From assembly GCA_002729725.1 (NCBI GenBank), contig PBYS01000111.1:1-51945 (forward strand): a stretch of DNA of 51,945 bases, given 5' to 3'. Shown here piece after piece: positions 24,874 to 33,928 of the stretch. The translations under genes were made by a program, and so were the position numbers. Each line of letters begins with the position of its first letter. Positions within the stretch are counted from its first letter, which is position 1. This stretch comes from Puniceicoccaceae bacterium. Lineage in GTDB: Bacteria > Verrucomicrobiota > Verrucomicrobiia > Opitutales > Coraliomargaritaceae. A model generated the notes under the pieces. It was not told where the DNA came from. It searched no databases and saw only the letters and a list, made by a program, of their open reading frames with translations.

Positions 24874-26961
24874 ATGTATGTGCGTCACATAGCCTGGTTG
24901 ATCACCCTGCTGTTCGCAGGCTTGGCCGCTGGGGGCTATGCGCTGGCCACGCCGCAATTTGATGCCGCGGGTGGACCGCGCGCCTTTTACTATTTTATCA
25001 TCGGGCTGACGGGACTGTTGAGCGTTTTTCTGTTTCCACGCTTTAAGAGTCAGCGCGGTATATTGGCTGCGATTTGGATCCCCGCGCTCGCGTTGCGCGT
25101 CTTATTGCTGCCCACTGCGGTATCGGATGATGTGAGCCGCTATCTATGGGAAGGGCGGCTCGTGAGCGAAGGCTTGAGCCCCTATGCGCAGACTGCCGAT
25201 GCCGAGGCCCTGCGCGCCTACCGCGATGCACAGTGGGCGCAGATGAATCACAAGGATCAACCCACGGCGTATCCGCCGCTTGCGGAGTTGCTCTTTGCGG
25301 CAGTGGCCTCCGTGGCCTATTATCCGCTGGCATTTAAGCTCTTTTTTCTGTTGGCAGATTGTGCGACCTTGGCAGGCCTGTTACGCCTGCTGCGCTTGCG
25401 TGGCTTGGCGCTACAGTATTCCGGCTGCTATGCCTTGTCCCCGGTGGTTTTAATCGCGTATGCGGGAGAGGGACACTTCGATGCAGTGATGGTGGCGGCT
25501 CTAGTGTGGGGCCTGTGGGCGGCAGCCGTCGGGCGCGAAAAGTTCGCGGTGGTGTTGGTCTCTTTGGCCACGGGAGTGAAGTGGATCGCATTGCCACTGT
25601 TGCCATTGTACCTCTTTGCGTCGCCTAGTGGCCGACCGGCAGGGGCGGGCCCTGTGGCCGCCTTGTGGGCCTTGGTCCGCCAGCGAAGCCCATACCTCTT
25701 GCTTGCTGTGCTCACGCTGCTCTTGCCTGCGCTCTACTTTGGGGAGTCGCTGCCAGCTTTATTTGAAGGCTTGTTTCGCTTTGGGGGCACGCGCAGCTTT
25801 AATGGCCCCGTCTATGATGTGCTCTTGCTGGGGCTGGGATGGTCGCGGGCATTGTGTTCTACGATTGTGATTGCTGTCTTCGCTGGCATTTGTTTTTGGC
25901 GCTGGTGCGCGCGTGAGAGCTCTTCTTTAGATGCGCAGGTGCGCTGGGTTTTGGGGGCCTTAATTGTGCTTTCGCCCACTGTCCACTTTTGGTATCTGGC
26001 GTGGATTTTGCCCTTTGTGTGTCTGCGCCCCAGTTTGCCCTGGGTCTTGTTGTCGCTCAGTAGCTCGGTTTATTTCTTTGTCTGGTCGAATGATACTTGG
26101 GGGCTGAGCGCCTTACAGCGCAGCGTGTTTTGGCTGCCTTTCGGGCTCGCGCTTCTGTATGAATTTTGGAGCACGCGCGGGCGTGTGATGTTTCCAGCTA
26201 AGCGGCCCGTCAATGAAGCGGTCACGGTGTCGATCGTCATTCCCACGCTAAACGTGCTGACGCCCTTGAAGCAAGCATTGCACAGCGTCGCCGCACAGAG
26301 CCTGCCAGCCTCGGAGGTCATTTGCGTGGATGCCGGCTCGCAGGATGGCACGCTGGCCTATGTCGCGCAACATACATTGCCAGTGCGCGTGATCGAATCC
26401 GAGCGTGGGCGAGGGCAGCAAATCGCCGCAGGAATCGCTGCGGCTTCCAGTAGCTGGGTCTGTGTGCTACACGCAGATGCGGTGCTGGCTCCGCAAGCAC
26501 TGGCGCAAATTCGATCTGCGGTCGCGGTCGATCCCACTGTCTGCGGAGGAGCCTTCGGGCAGCGCTTTGAGCAGGCGCAGGTGGAGCTATTGCCCATCGA
26601 GATGCTCAACGATGCGCGTGCCATGTTTTCGCGCACTGCCTTTGGAGATCAAGTGCAATTCTTTCATCGTGAGACCGCCGTGCGCCATCAACTGATGCCC
26701 GCGCAGCCTCTGATGGAGGATGTGGAGTCTAGTTGGCGCTTACGCGAGACCGGTGGATTTTTGTTTTTGAATCAGCCCTGCGAAGTCTGCCATCGCAGTT
26801 GGGAGGCCTCCCAATGGTTGACGCGCTTTTGCTTAGTCATGCGCTTGGTCTCACGCTATCGTTTTGCACGTCTTTCCAGTCGTGCCGCAGCGGAGGCACT
26901 GAGTCGTAGCATGTATCAGGAATACTATTCAACTTCTTTGCCAGCGAGTAAAGCTAAGTAG
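24874..26961 (+). CDS. GT-C (polyprenol-phosphate type) membrane glycosyltransferase fused to a TIGR04283-like GT2 domain
   Basis: 695 aa from ATG 24874, with a strong ribosome site AAGAGGA seven bases upstream; an earlier in-frame start lies inside the previous gene. Residues 1-440 are highly hydrophobic with about ten membrane segments and the GT-C acidic motif SDDVSRYLWEGRLV early on. Residues about 455-680 form a soluble GT-A domain: SIVIPTLNVLTPLKQAL, VICVDAGSQDGTLAYVA, RGRGQQIAAGIAAASSSWVCVLHADAVL and CGGAF, matching the TIGR04283 group (rSAM/selenodomain-associated, also annotated in arsenosugar synthesis). Joining GT-C and GT-A enzymes in one chain is unusual. Reaction unknown. Confidence 0.8.
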   Translation: MYVRHIAWLITLLFAGLAAGGYALATPQFDAAGGPRAFYYFIIGLTGLLSVFLFPRFKSQRGILAAIWIPALALRVLLLPTAVSDDVSRYLWEGRLVSEGLSPYAQTADAEALRAYRDAQWAQMNHKDQPTAYPPLAELLFAAVASVAYYPLAFKLFFLLADCATLAGLLRLLRLRGLALQYSGCYALSPVVLIAYAGEGHFDAVMVAALVWGLWAAAVGREKFAVVLVSLATGVKWIALPLLPLYLFASPSGRPAGAGPVAALWALVRQRSPYLLLAVLTLLLPALYFGESLPALFEGLFRFGGTRSFNGPVYDVLLLGLGWSRALCSTIVIAVFAGICFWRWCARESSSLDAQVRWVLGALIVLSPTVHFWYLAWILPFVCLRPSLPWVLLSLSSSVYFFVWSNDTWGLSALQRSVFWLPFGLALLYEFWSTRGRVMFPAKRPVNEAVTVSIVIPTLNVLTPLKQALHSVAAQSLPASEVICVDAGSQDGTLAYVAQHTLPVRVIESERGRGQQIAAGIAAASSSWVCVLHADAVLAPQALAQIRSAVAVDPTVCGGAFGQRFEQAQVELLPIEMLNDARAMFSRTAFGDQVQFFHRETAVRHQLMPAQPLMEDVESSWRLRETGGFLFLNQPCEVCHRSWEASQWLTRFCLVMRLVSRYRFARLSSRAAAEALSRSMYQEYYSTSLPASKAK

Positions 26962-26980
26962 GAGGGCTAAGTCTGAATGC

Positions 26981-28348
26981 CTAATTCTTCGTGTCTTTAG
27001 ACGAGCTGGCGGCTTTGATGCCGTCTAAGCCACGAATGATGCGAAATTTACCGCCAAAGAAGCGTGTGTAGTCTTTTAGGCGATCTTCGTTGCTCTCAGA
27101 GAATTTTTCATCACCTGCGAGAAAGAGCACCACGTTGATCGAAGGGGGCGTGCCGTTCTTATCCTTGTAAAGCACTTTAGTTAAATCCTTGAAGTAGCGC
27201 ACGACATCACGCTCTTCGATGTGATAAGTGGGCTTGTGACCCGGGTGATTGGTCTTGTAGCTGAGTCCCATGCGACGAACAAAGTCGCCACCATCGAAAA
27301 TTTGAGGGGGCAAGCCACGCTTTTTGCGTTCGGCATCGCGCTTAGCTTTGATCTCTCTGGCTTTCTTCACCAGCTCCGCGCGCTCTTTATTGTGCTCCTT
27401 GAGTTGTTCTTGATAGCGTGGGTCAGATGTACGCTTCTTCCATGCCTCGTTTTCCTTCTGGGTGTAGGGGCGAGCGATGCGCTGAAATCCTGAATGTCGT
27501 GGTGCAATGACGAAGACGGCATCAATCGATTGCTCCAGGAAAACTTGCGTCAGATAAGCAGTCTCATTGCCGCCGCCGTGTTGATAACGATTCATAGCTA
27601 TGTGGACTGGTTCCTCTGACAAAGCTTCAATCTTTATTTTCCTGGCGCCTGGAGCGCCTAGTTTGTTGATGTCGCTATTAATGGGAGCCACCCAGTTTAT
27701 TAGCTCTTGCGTGACTTGATCGCCAGCGGGCACTGGACGAGGTTTGAAGAATAGCAGGCGGCCATCGTTATAGAAGACCACATTGAAGAGCGTACCTGTG
27801 GAAAGGTTGCTGACCATGGTTGTAATCTCTTCTTTGATGACGCGGTAACTGTGTAGGCCCCCTTTTTTGTCGGTCAACATAGTGCGACTGGCGTCAATTG
27901 CGAAGAGCACACGCTCGGCTTTGCTCTTTAAGCCAAACACGCTGATGTCTGACATACCAATTCCAATACTGCCACGGGTGCCTCCCAGTAGCGCGCCGCC
28001 ACCGAAGCCGCCTAAGCCTGAGCTGACGGTAAAGGATTGCTCCATGCTCGGGAGATCGACATCCACATTAGCCACAGTGATGTTCCCCACTTGCTTCATC
28101 CGCAGGTTTTGCATCGATTGTTGTTGTTGTGGGGCTGCCTGTGGGCGGATTTCAACTTTGACCTCCTTCGGAGGCTCCACTTGTTCGACCACTGGGGGCT
28201 CTTCAAATTGTGCTTCGCTCGGGACGATATACTTATATACTGTGATTGAGCCTAAAATAAACAGGGCCACGGCGTGAACACCTCCACTGATCAACAAGAC
28301 GTTGAGCAGCATGGGGTTCATTTTACGTTTTTTGGGTTTTGAAATCAT
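26981..28348 (-). CDS. Membrane-anchored von Willebrand factor A-like protein
   Basis: 455 aa. N-terminal cytoplasmic stretch with basic residues, one membrane segment (LLNVLLISGGVHAVALFILGSI), then a Pro/Glu-rich linker (EEPPVVEQVEPPKEVKVEIRP) like TonB. The C-terminal half starts ERVLFAIDASRTMLTDKKGG, which resembles the VWA MIDAS DxSxS with an altered third position, and continues with STGTLFNVVFYNDG. A long charged helix (KRTSDPRYQEQLKEHNKERAELVKKAREIKAKRDAERKKRG) sits near residue 320. Similar proteins recur in Verrucomicrobia with ExbD-like neighbours, but none is present here. Convergent with the glycosyltransferase gene. Confidence 0.6.
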   Translation of the reverse strand: MISKPKKRKMNPMLLNVLLISGGVHAVALFILGSITVYKYIVPSEAQFEEPPVVEQVEPPKEVKVEIRPQAAPQQQQSMQNLRMKQVGNITVANVDVDLPSMEQSFTVSSGLGGFGGGALLGGTRGSIGIGMSDISVFGLKSKAERVLFAIDASRTMLTDKKGGLHSYRVIKEEITTMVSNLSTGTLFNVVFYNDGRLLFFKPRPVPAGDQVTQELINWVAPINSDINKLGAPGARKIKIEALSEEPVHIAMNRYQHGGGNETAYLTQVFLEQSIDAVFVIAPRHSGFQRIARPYTQKENEAWKKRTSDPRYQEQLKEHNKERAELVKKAREIKAKRDAERKKRGLPPQIFDGGDFVRRMGLSYKTNHPGHKPTYHIEERDVVRYFKDLTKVLYKDKNGTPPSINVVLFLAGDEKFSESNEDRLKDYTRFFGGKFRIIRGLDGIKAASSSKDTKN

Positions 28349-28601
28349 TTAAAGTAATCGAGCTCTTTGGGATTTATTGAGTCATCAGATTGGGCCTAAG
28401 CGTATCTCTGCGACTTCTAATGTGGACCCTAGGCAAAGTCCGAAGTGCGTAGATTGGTCAATTCAGCTATAGAATCAAGTAAAAGCTAGGTAGTTTGCTT
28501 GTTTGCCTGATGTGTTGTTTCGGTTTTAAGGTGGCTGGGGGCCCCGTTCCTGTCTTGATCTCCTGTAATTCTATGATTTGAAATACACGCCCAATTTTCC
28601 C

Positions 28602-29591
28602 ATGCCTAAAAAGAAATCTAAAATAATCGAAGACGAAGGTCCCAAGAAGAAGACGATGTATACCATCAAGCTTGATGATGCGAAGATGGATCAGCTCGCA
28701 AACTTGTTGGAAGAGAAGGCGGGGGGGCTGTGGTTTCCCTACGATGTCGCGTATTCGCTTTTCGCCTTCAAGGGGGAAAAAGTCAATGTGGTCGGCTATC
28801 AGAGTGGAAAGCTGGTAGTTTCCGGGAAGAATACCGAGGACTTCGTGCGCGACATCTTGGAAGCGCAAATTACCGGTGATCCACGTTTGGGCTATGACGA
28901 GGTGCACCATCCGGAGTGGTTCACCTTGCATGCGGGATGCGATGAAAGTGGCAAGGGGGACCTCTTTGGCCCGCTGGTGACTGCCTGTGTGGTGGCCGAT
29001 GGGGCGATGGTGCGAGCTTGGATGGAGAAGGGTGTCGCGGATAGTAAGAAACTAACGGATAGCAGTATCCTGAAATTGGATAAAGAGATTCGCAACACGC
29101 CGGGAGTTGTGATTAAGACTGCCTTCGCACGCATGCCGAAGTATAATGAGCTCTATAATAAATTTGACCGTAACCTGAACAAGTTGCTGGCCTGGTATCA
29201 TGGTCGCTCGCTCAATCAAGCATTGGATGTGCGTCCCGCGCCTTGGGGCTTATTGGACCAGTTCACGAAGCAAAAACTTGTGGATGCTTATGTGAAGGAT
29301 CGCAAAGACTTTAAATTGGTCAGTCGAACCAAGGCGGAATCGGACCCCGTAGTGGCGGCCGCTTCGATTGTGGCACGAGCCGTTTATGTGCGTGAGATGA
29401 AACGACTTTCAGATGAGATTGGCGAGCCGTTGGTGAAAGGGGCCAGTGGTCAGGTCTTAGCGCAAGCGAAGAAAATCGTGGCAGAGAAAGGCGCGGATGC
29501 CTTGGTGAACTTCGCCAAAATGCACTTTAAGACTGCCTATGAGGCCCAAGGCTTGAAGCCGCCAGCCAAGCCGAGCTGGTATAAGTATTGA
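28602..29591 (+). CDS. rnhC: Ribonuclease HIII
   Basis: 329 aa. An N-terminal TBP-like substrate-binding domain (YTIKLDDAKMDQLANLLE.. FKGEKVNVVGYQSGKLVVSG) precedes the RNase H fold. Active site: CDESGKGDLFGPLV (Asp and Glu), VADSKKLTD (Asp) and ESDPVVAAASIVAR (Asp). RNase HIII removes RNA from RNA-DNA hybrids. ATG 28602 gives the start MPKKKSK; an in-frame TTG at 28578 is less likely. The presence of the N-terminal domain separates it from RNase HII. Confidence 0.93.
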   Translation: MPKKKSKIIEDEGPKKKTMYTIKLDDAKMDQLANLLEEKAGGLWFPYDVAYSLFAFKGEKVNVVGYQSGKLVVSGKNTEDFVRDILEAQITGDPRLGYDEVHHPEWFTLHAGCDESGKGDLFGPLVTACVVADGAMVRAWMEKGVADSKKLTDSSILKLDKEIRNTPGVVIKTAFARMPKYNELYNKFDRNLNKLLAWYHGRSLNQALDVRPAPWGLLDQFTKQKLVDAYVKDRKDFKLVSRTKAESDPVVAAASIVARAVYVREMKRLSDEIGEPLVKGASGQVLAQAKKIVAEKGADALVNFAKMHFKTAYEAQGLKPPAKPSWYKY

Positions 29592-29618
29592 TCGCTCTGA
29601 TTGACAGGTGGGGAGAAG

Positions 29619-29954
29619 ATGCTTTGCGTGTTAACTATGATTACTTTAACTGATAGTGCCGCTTCGCAAATTCGTAAACTCGCCGTAGAGAAAGCCAGTG
29701 AGGGCCAGTTGCTGCGCATCTTCGTAGAAGCCGGTGGCTGCTCTGGCTTTGAGTATGGTATGTCCTTCGAGGCTAAGAAGGAAGACGACCAAGTTTTAGA
29801 GAGTAATGGCGTCTCTTTCTTGATCGATCCCACTAGCCTTGAATACCTCGATGGCAGTGTCGTAGACTTCGATGACGGCCTAAGCGGTAAGGGCTTTGAT
29901 ATTCGCAATCCCAACGCCACCAGCACCTGCGGCTGCGGTCGTTCCTTTAATTAG
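29619..29954 (+). CDS. A-type iron-sulfur cluster carrier (IscA/ErpA family)
   Basis: 111 aa. The family hallmarks are LTDSAASQIRKLA, LLRIFVEAGGCSGFEYG (first ligand Cys) and the C-terminal TCGCGRSFN with the remaining two cysteines. It carries or delivers Fe-S clusters to apoproteins. ATG 29619 follows GGGGAGAAG at ideal spacing; the internal ATG 29637 would match the shorter family start but has no ribosome site of its own. Confidence 0.9.
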   Translation: MLCVLTMITLTDSAASQIRKLAVEKASEGQLLRIFVEAGGCSGFEYGMSFEAKKEDDQVLESNGVSFLIDPTSLEYLDGSVVDFDDGLSGKGFDIRNPNATSTCGCGRSFN

Positions 29955-30135
29955 GCGAAAAACATAAAAAACACAGGCTTTACACTTGCCTTGCAGTCTG
30001 CGGCTGGTATCCCTCTGCGCTTCTCATTCTAGAATTGAGTGAGGAACGGGGCATTTCGTCTCATTAACCAAACAACAAATAACTAAAAAGAAACATTGTT
30101 TCTCCCAGAGTGGTTATCTGGGCTTTGAATACAGT

Positions 30136-31008
<873 letters not shown>

Positions 31009-31044
31009 TTCATAGAATCTGAAACTGATACGATATTTAATACT

Positions 31045-31638
31045 ATGAGCGTACAAATTAATGCAAAAATGGTTGGCGAACTGCGTGAAAGCACAGGCGC
31101 TGGACTTATGGATTGTAAGAAAGCCTTGGTTGAGTCCGAAGGTGATTTCGATGCAGCGGTTGAACTCCTTCGTAAGAAGGGCATGGCGACTGCCGCTAAA
31201 AAGGCTGGTCGTGATGCTAGCGATGGTCTGGTCGACACTTATATCCACCTCGGTGGTAAGGTCGGTGTAATGGTCGAAGTCAGCTGCGAGAGTGATTTCG
31301 TTGCCAAGACGGACGATTTCAAGCAATTCGTTAAAGACATCGCTATGCACATTGCGGCTGCGAGCCCTGTCTGCGTATCACGCGAAGACATCGATCCTGC
31401 AATCATCGCTGCAGAGCGTAAGGTCGCTGAAGGTCAAGCCGAAGGTAAGCCTGCACAAGCGATCGAAAAGATTGTTGAAGGTAAGCTGAACAAGTTCCTG
31501 AGCGAGTCCTGCCTATTAGAGCAAGCTTACGTTAAGAACCCAGACCAGACTGTTCAAGAGCTCTTGACTGCAATGATCGCCAAGATGGGTGAGAACATGC
31601 AAGTGAAGCGTTTCGCTCGCTTCCAAGTCGGCGCGTAA
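31045..31638 (+). CDS. tsf: Elongation factor Ts
   Basis: 197 aa, the short form. N-terminal UBA-like LRESTGAGLMDCKKALVESEGDFDAAVELLRKKG, then the TDFVA-type contact region ESDFVAKTDDFKQFVKDIAMHIAA, and C-terminal FARFQVGA. Exchanges GDP for GTP on EF-Tu. Lacks the second dimerisation subdomain found in the 280-residue E. coli protein, as in many short EF-Ts. Confidence 0.97.
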   Translation: MSVQINAKMVGELRESTGAGLMDCKKALVESEGDFDAAVELLRKKGMATAAKKAGRDASDGLVDTYIHLGGKVGVMVEVSCESDFVAKTDDFKQFVKDIAMHIAAASPVCVSREDIDPAIIAAERKVAEGQAEGKPAQAIEKIVEGKLNKFLSESCLLEQAYVKNPDQTVQELLTAMIAKMGENMQVKRFARFQVGA

Positions 31639-31658
31639 ACAGTTTCTGTTTAATTTCC

Positions 31659-31695
31659 AAGCCCCGCATCCATATGGATGCGGGGCTTTTTTATT
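31659..31695 (+). terminator. Rho-independent terminator after tsf
   Basis: A perfect 13-bp stem (AAGCCCCGCATCC / GGATGCGGGGCTT) around the tetraloop ATAT, followed by TTTT ATT. Closes the rpsB-tsf operon. Confidence 0.92.
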
Positions 31696-31742
31696 GCTGT
31701 TGCTTACAACTCACAGTCTGCGTTGTGGGGCTCTTGGTCGCT

Positions 31743-31780
31743 ACAAAAAAGCCGCACCCTTGCGGGATACGGCTTTGTTT
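31743..31780 (-). terminator. Rho-independent terminator after trxA
   Basis: On the minus strand AAAGCCGTATCCC, loop GCAA, then GGGTGCGGCTTTTTTG: a GCCG/CGGC-anchored stem with one internal irregularity and a T run. It lies 30 bp past the trxA stop and faces the tsf terminator. Confidence 0.75.
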
Positions 31781-31807
31781 TAAGTCATTCGACGGGCGAT
31801 TTGCTGA

Positions 31808-32125
31808 CTAGACCAGCTTGGCCTTCAGGTCATCCTTGGATGTCAGGCCGACAACTGTTTCAGAAACAGAGCCGTCCTTGAAGATCAGGATGGTCGGGAT
31901 GGCGCGGATCTCATATTTGCTGGCGATCTCGCTGTTGTTATCCACGTTTACTTTGCAGATTTTGACGGCGTCGCCTAGCTCTGCAGCAAGTTCTTCGAGG
32001 ATCGGAGCGATCGCTTTACAAGGACCACACCAAGGGGCCCAGAAGTCTACCACGACGGGAGCTGAGCCACCGCTGACTGTGGAATCGAAATTAGAGCTAT
32101 CGAGTTCTGTGATTTTATCGGACAT
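31808..32125 (-). CDS. trxA: Thioredoxin
   Basis: 105 aa with the active site WAPWCGPCKAIAPILEELA and the cis-proline region YEIRAIPTILIFKDG. General disulfide reductase of the cytoplasm. Last gene of the apparent lptD-scpA-trxA run on the minus strand. Confidence 0.96.
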   Translation of the reverse strand: MSDKITELDSSNFDSTVSGGSAPVVVDFWAPWCGPCKAIAPILEELAAELGDAVKICKVNVDNNSEIASKYEIRAIPTILIFKDGSVSETVVGLTSKDDLKAKLV

Positions 32126-32148
32126 AATGTCTTAGTTTTTTGACGTGT

Positions 32149-32817
32149 TTATTTTAGGAAAGGGAGTGTGTCTTGCAGTAGTAAAACTGCAAATGCGATC
32201 GCAGCTGCGGCCGCAATTGCATCGATGACAAGACTGCCAACACTGGTGCCCTTGTCTTCATCGATGGTGATAGATGAATTGCTCGGCGAGGCTTTGGCCG
32301 CAGCGGGCTTGGGTGCTGCAGGCTTGGGGGAACTTGCGACTGGCTTATTGGGCGCCGCAGCAGCTGGCTTATTGGGCGCCGCAGCAGCTGGCTTAGCGGG
32401 CGCCGCAGCAGCTGGCTTAGCGGGCGCCGGTTTTGTTGGGGCTGCTGGGATGGGCTTAGGCGCTGGCTTGCTTGGTTTGCTCTCGGCAAGCTCCTCGAAA
32501 GAAAGGCTAGGTTTGGTGGGCTTCTGAGGAGGTGTTGGTTTACTGGGCGCAGCGGGTGCAACAGGCGCAGCAGCAGATGATGCTGATGCAGATCGAGCTG
32601 CGGCTGGTTTGCGTTCAGCAAGCTCTTCGAAGGAAGGTGTCGCTTTTGTCTTTTCAGCAGCGGCAGGCTTTTGGGGCGCAGCAGGAGCAGCAGGAGCAGC
32701 AGGAGCAGCAGGAGCAGCAGGAGCAGCAGGAGTTACGGGCTTGGGCGCGTCCGATCCATTGCTGGTGCCGTTATTAGCTGGGGTGTTGGCTGAGTTTTTG
32801 TTTTCGGGGTCTGTCAT
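32149..32817 (-). CDS. Ala/Pro/Lys-rich repeat protein with C-terminal membrane segment
   Basis: 222 aa, very low complexity. It has tandem AAP units (encoded near 32683-32735), about five AAAAP-x-KP units (encoded as a 21-bp repeat near 32345-32425) and two copies of an SFEELAE-[RS]-KP motif (near residues 62 and 105). The last 35 residues form one membrane helix, LVIDAIAAAAAIAFAVLLLQ. The soluble part would be an extended, flexible arm, probably in the cytoplasm. Not recognised beyond this. Between trxA and the 88-residue gene. Confidence 0.65.
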   Translation of the reverse strand: MTDPENKNSANTPANNGTSNGSDAPKPVTPAAPAAPAAPAAPAAPAAPQKPAAAEKTKATPSFEELAERKPAAARSASASSAAAPVAPAAPSKPTPPQKPTKPSLSFEELAESKPSKPAPKPIPAAPTKPAPAKPAAAAPAKPAAAAPNKPAAAAPNKPVASSPKPAAPKPAAAKASPSNSSITIDEDKGTSVGSLVIDAIAAAAAIAFAVLLLQDTLPFLK

Positions 32818-32862
32818 AGTGTTATGTAAGCTATGGGGGCTTTGCTGGCTGTCAAGTGGACC

Positions 32863-33129
32863 TTATTTAGGTGTGCTATCTTTAATGATGTCGTTGAGTT
32901 CCTTTTTATCTATAGAATCGAGGGTCTTGCCCTTGCGATCAAGTGCTTCAAAGGTTTTTACCACGGTCTCTGTCATACGTTCGTGCGTTTCTTGTGAGCC
33001 GCCGACGATGGCGAAGCGCTCAGCTTTTGTGATGCGCTTATGTCCGTCTTTATTATCCAAGCCTACTCCAATCAGATGCGCTGGAGGCTTATTTGACGGA
33101 TAACTGTGTGGCTTGCCGATACGGTTCAT
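32863..33129 (-). CDS. Small hypothetical protein between scpA and trxA
   Basis: 88 aa, charged, no membrane segment or known motif: begins MNRIGKPHSYPSNKPPAHLIGVGLDN and has a basic, helical C-terminus. It starts six bases after the scpA stop, so translation is probably coupled. I do not recognise the family. Confidence 0.6.
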   Translation of the reverse strand: MNRIGKPHSYPSNKPPAHLIGVGLDNKDGHKRITKAERFAIVGGSQETHERMTETVVKTFEALDRKGKTLDSIDKKELNDIIKDSTPK

Positions 33130-33134
33130 AATGC

Positions 33135-33911
33135 TTAATCAAATTTGGGAGCGGTGAGATCAGGATGTTCCACGCGCATGCAGCGGATGTCGCCGAAGGC
33201 GCTGTCTTGTTGTATTAGGATCTTATTTAGACGCGTCAATTCGAGAACCGCAAGGAAGCTTGCTACTATTGTGGTGATTGTGGTGCTGGCTTCGAAGAGT
33301 TCTGAGAAGAGGAAATGTGGTTGGTGCCGGATGCGTAGGAGTACCACCTCCATCCGGTCCGAGACGGTGACTTGTTCGGCATTGATCTGCCCCTCGTCGA
33401 TGCGCTCGGCTAGGCGGCGCAAGACTTGATTGAATGTGTTCCAGAGGTCAACGCGGTCGACTGGCTTTAGGGGGCGCTCGACGGCTTCGACTGCATCTTG
33501 AGGGCCGATGCGCGCGATCAGGTCGTTGCTATTCAGGATCAGTTTACGAATGTCTTCGGCGGCTTCTTTGAATTTTCGGTATTCGAGCAGTTGCTGTACG
33601 AGTTCCCAACGTGGGTCGATATCATCTTCTTCCACATCCAGATTGCTGCCTTGATCTTTTTTAGGCAGAAGCATGCGGCTCTTAATATACATTAAGGTGG
33701 AGGCCATTACGAAGAATTCGCCAGCGACCTCCAGGTCGAGCTTCTCCATCGAGCCTAGGATTTCGATGTATTGCTCAGTGACGCGTGCGATCGGGATGTC
33801 GTATATATCGACTTCATTGCGCCGGATCAGATACAGTAAGAGGTCTAAGGGCCCCTCGAATGCGGGGAGCCGAATGGCAAAGTCGTTATCTGGGATGAGT
33901 GCTTCTTCCAT
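33135..33911 (-). CDS. scpA: Segregation and condensation protein A
   Basis: 258 aa kleisin. Opening FEGPLDLLLYLIRRNEVDIYDIPIARVTEQY is the ScpA signature, followed by ASTLMYIKSRMLLP; the C-terminal winged helix contains HFLFSELFEA. ScpA links Smc and ScpB in chromosome condensation. scpB is not in this window. Confidence 0.93.
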   Translation of the reverse strand: MEEALIPDNDFAIRLPAFEGPLDLLLYLIRRNEVDIYDIPIARVTEQYIEILGSMEKLDLEVAGEFFVMASTLMYIKSRMLLPKKDQGSNLDVEEDDIDPRWELVQQLLEYRKFKEAAEDIRKLILNSNDLIARIGPQDAVEAVERPLKPVDRVDLWNTFNQVLRRLAERIDEGQINAEQVTVSDRMEVVLLRIRHQPHFLFSELFEASTTITTIVASFLAVLELTRLNKILIQQDSAFGDIRCMRVEHPDLTAPKFD

Positions 33912-33928
33912 CGGCTTGAGCGAGTGGT

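Noticed and set aside
32168..32777. Plus-strand Gly/Ala-rich and Gln-rich ORFs
   Set aside because: They are mirror readings of the repetitive Ala/Pro gene on the minus strand.
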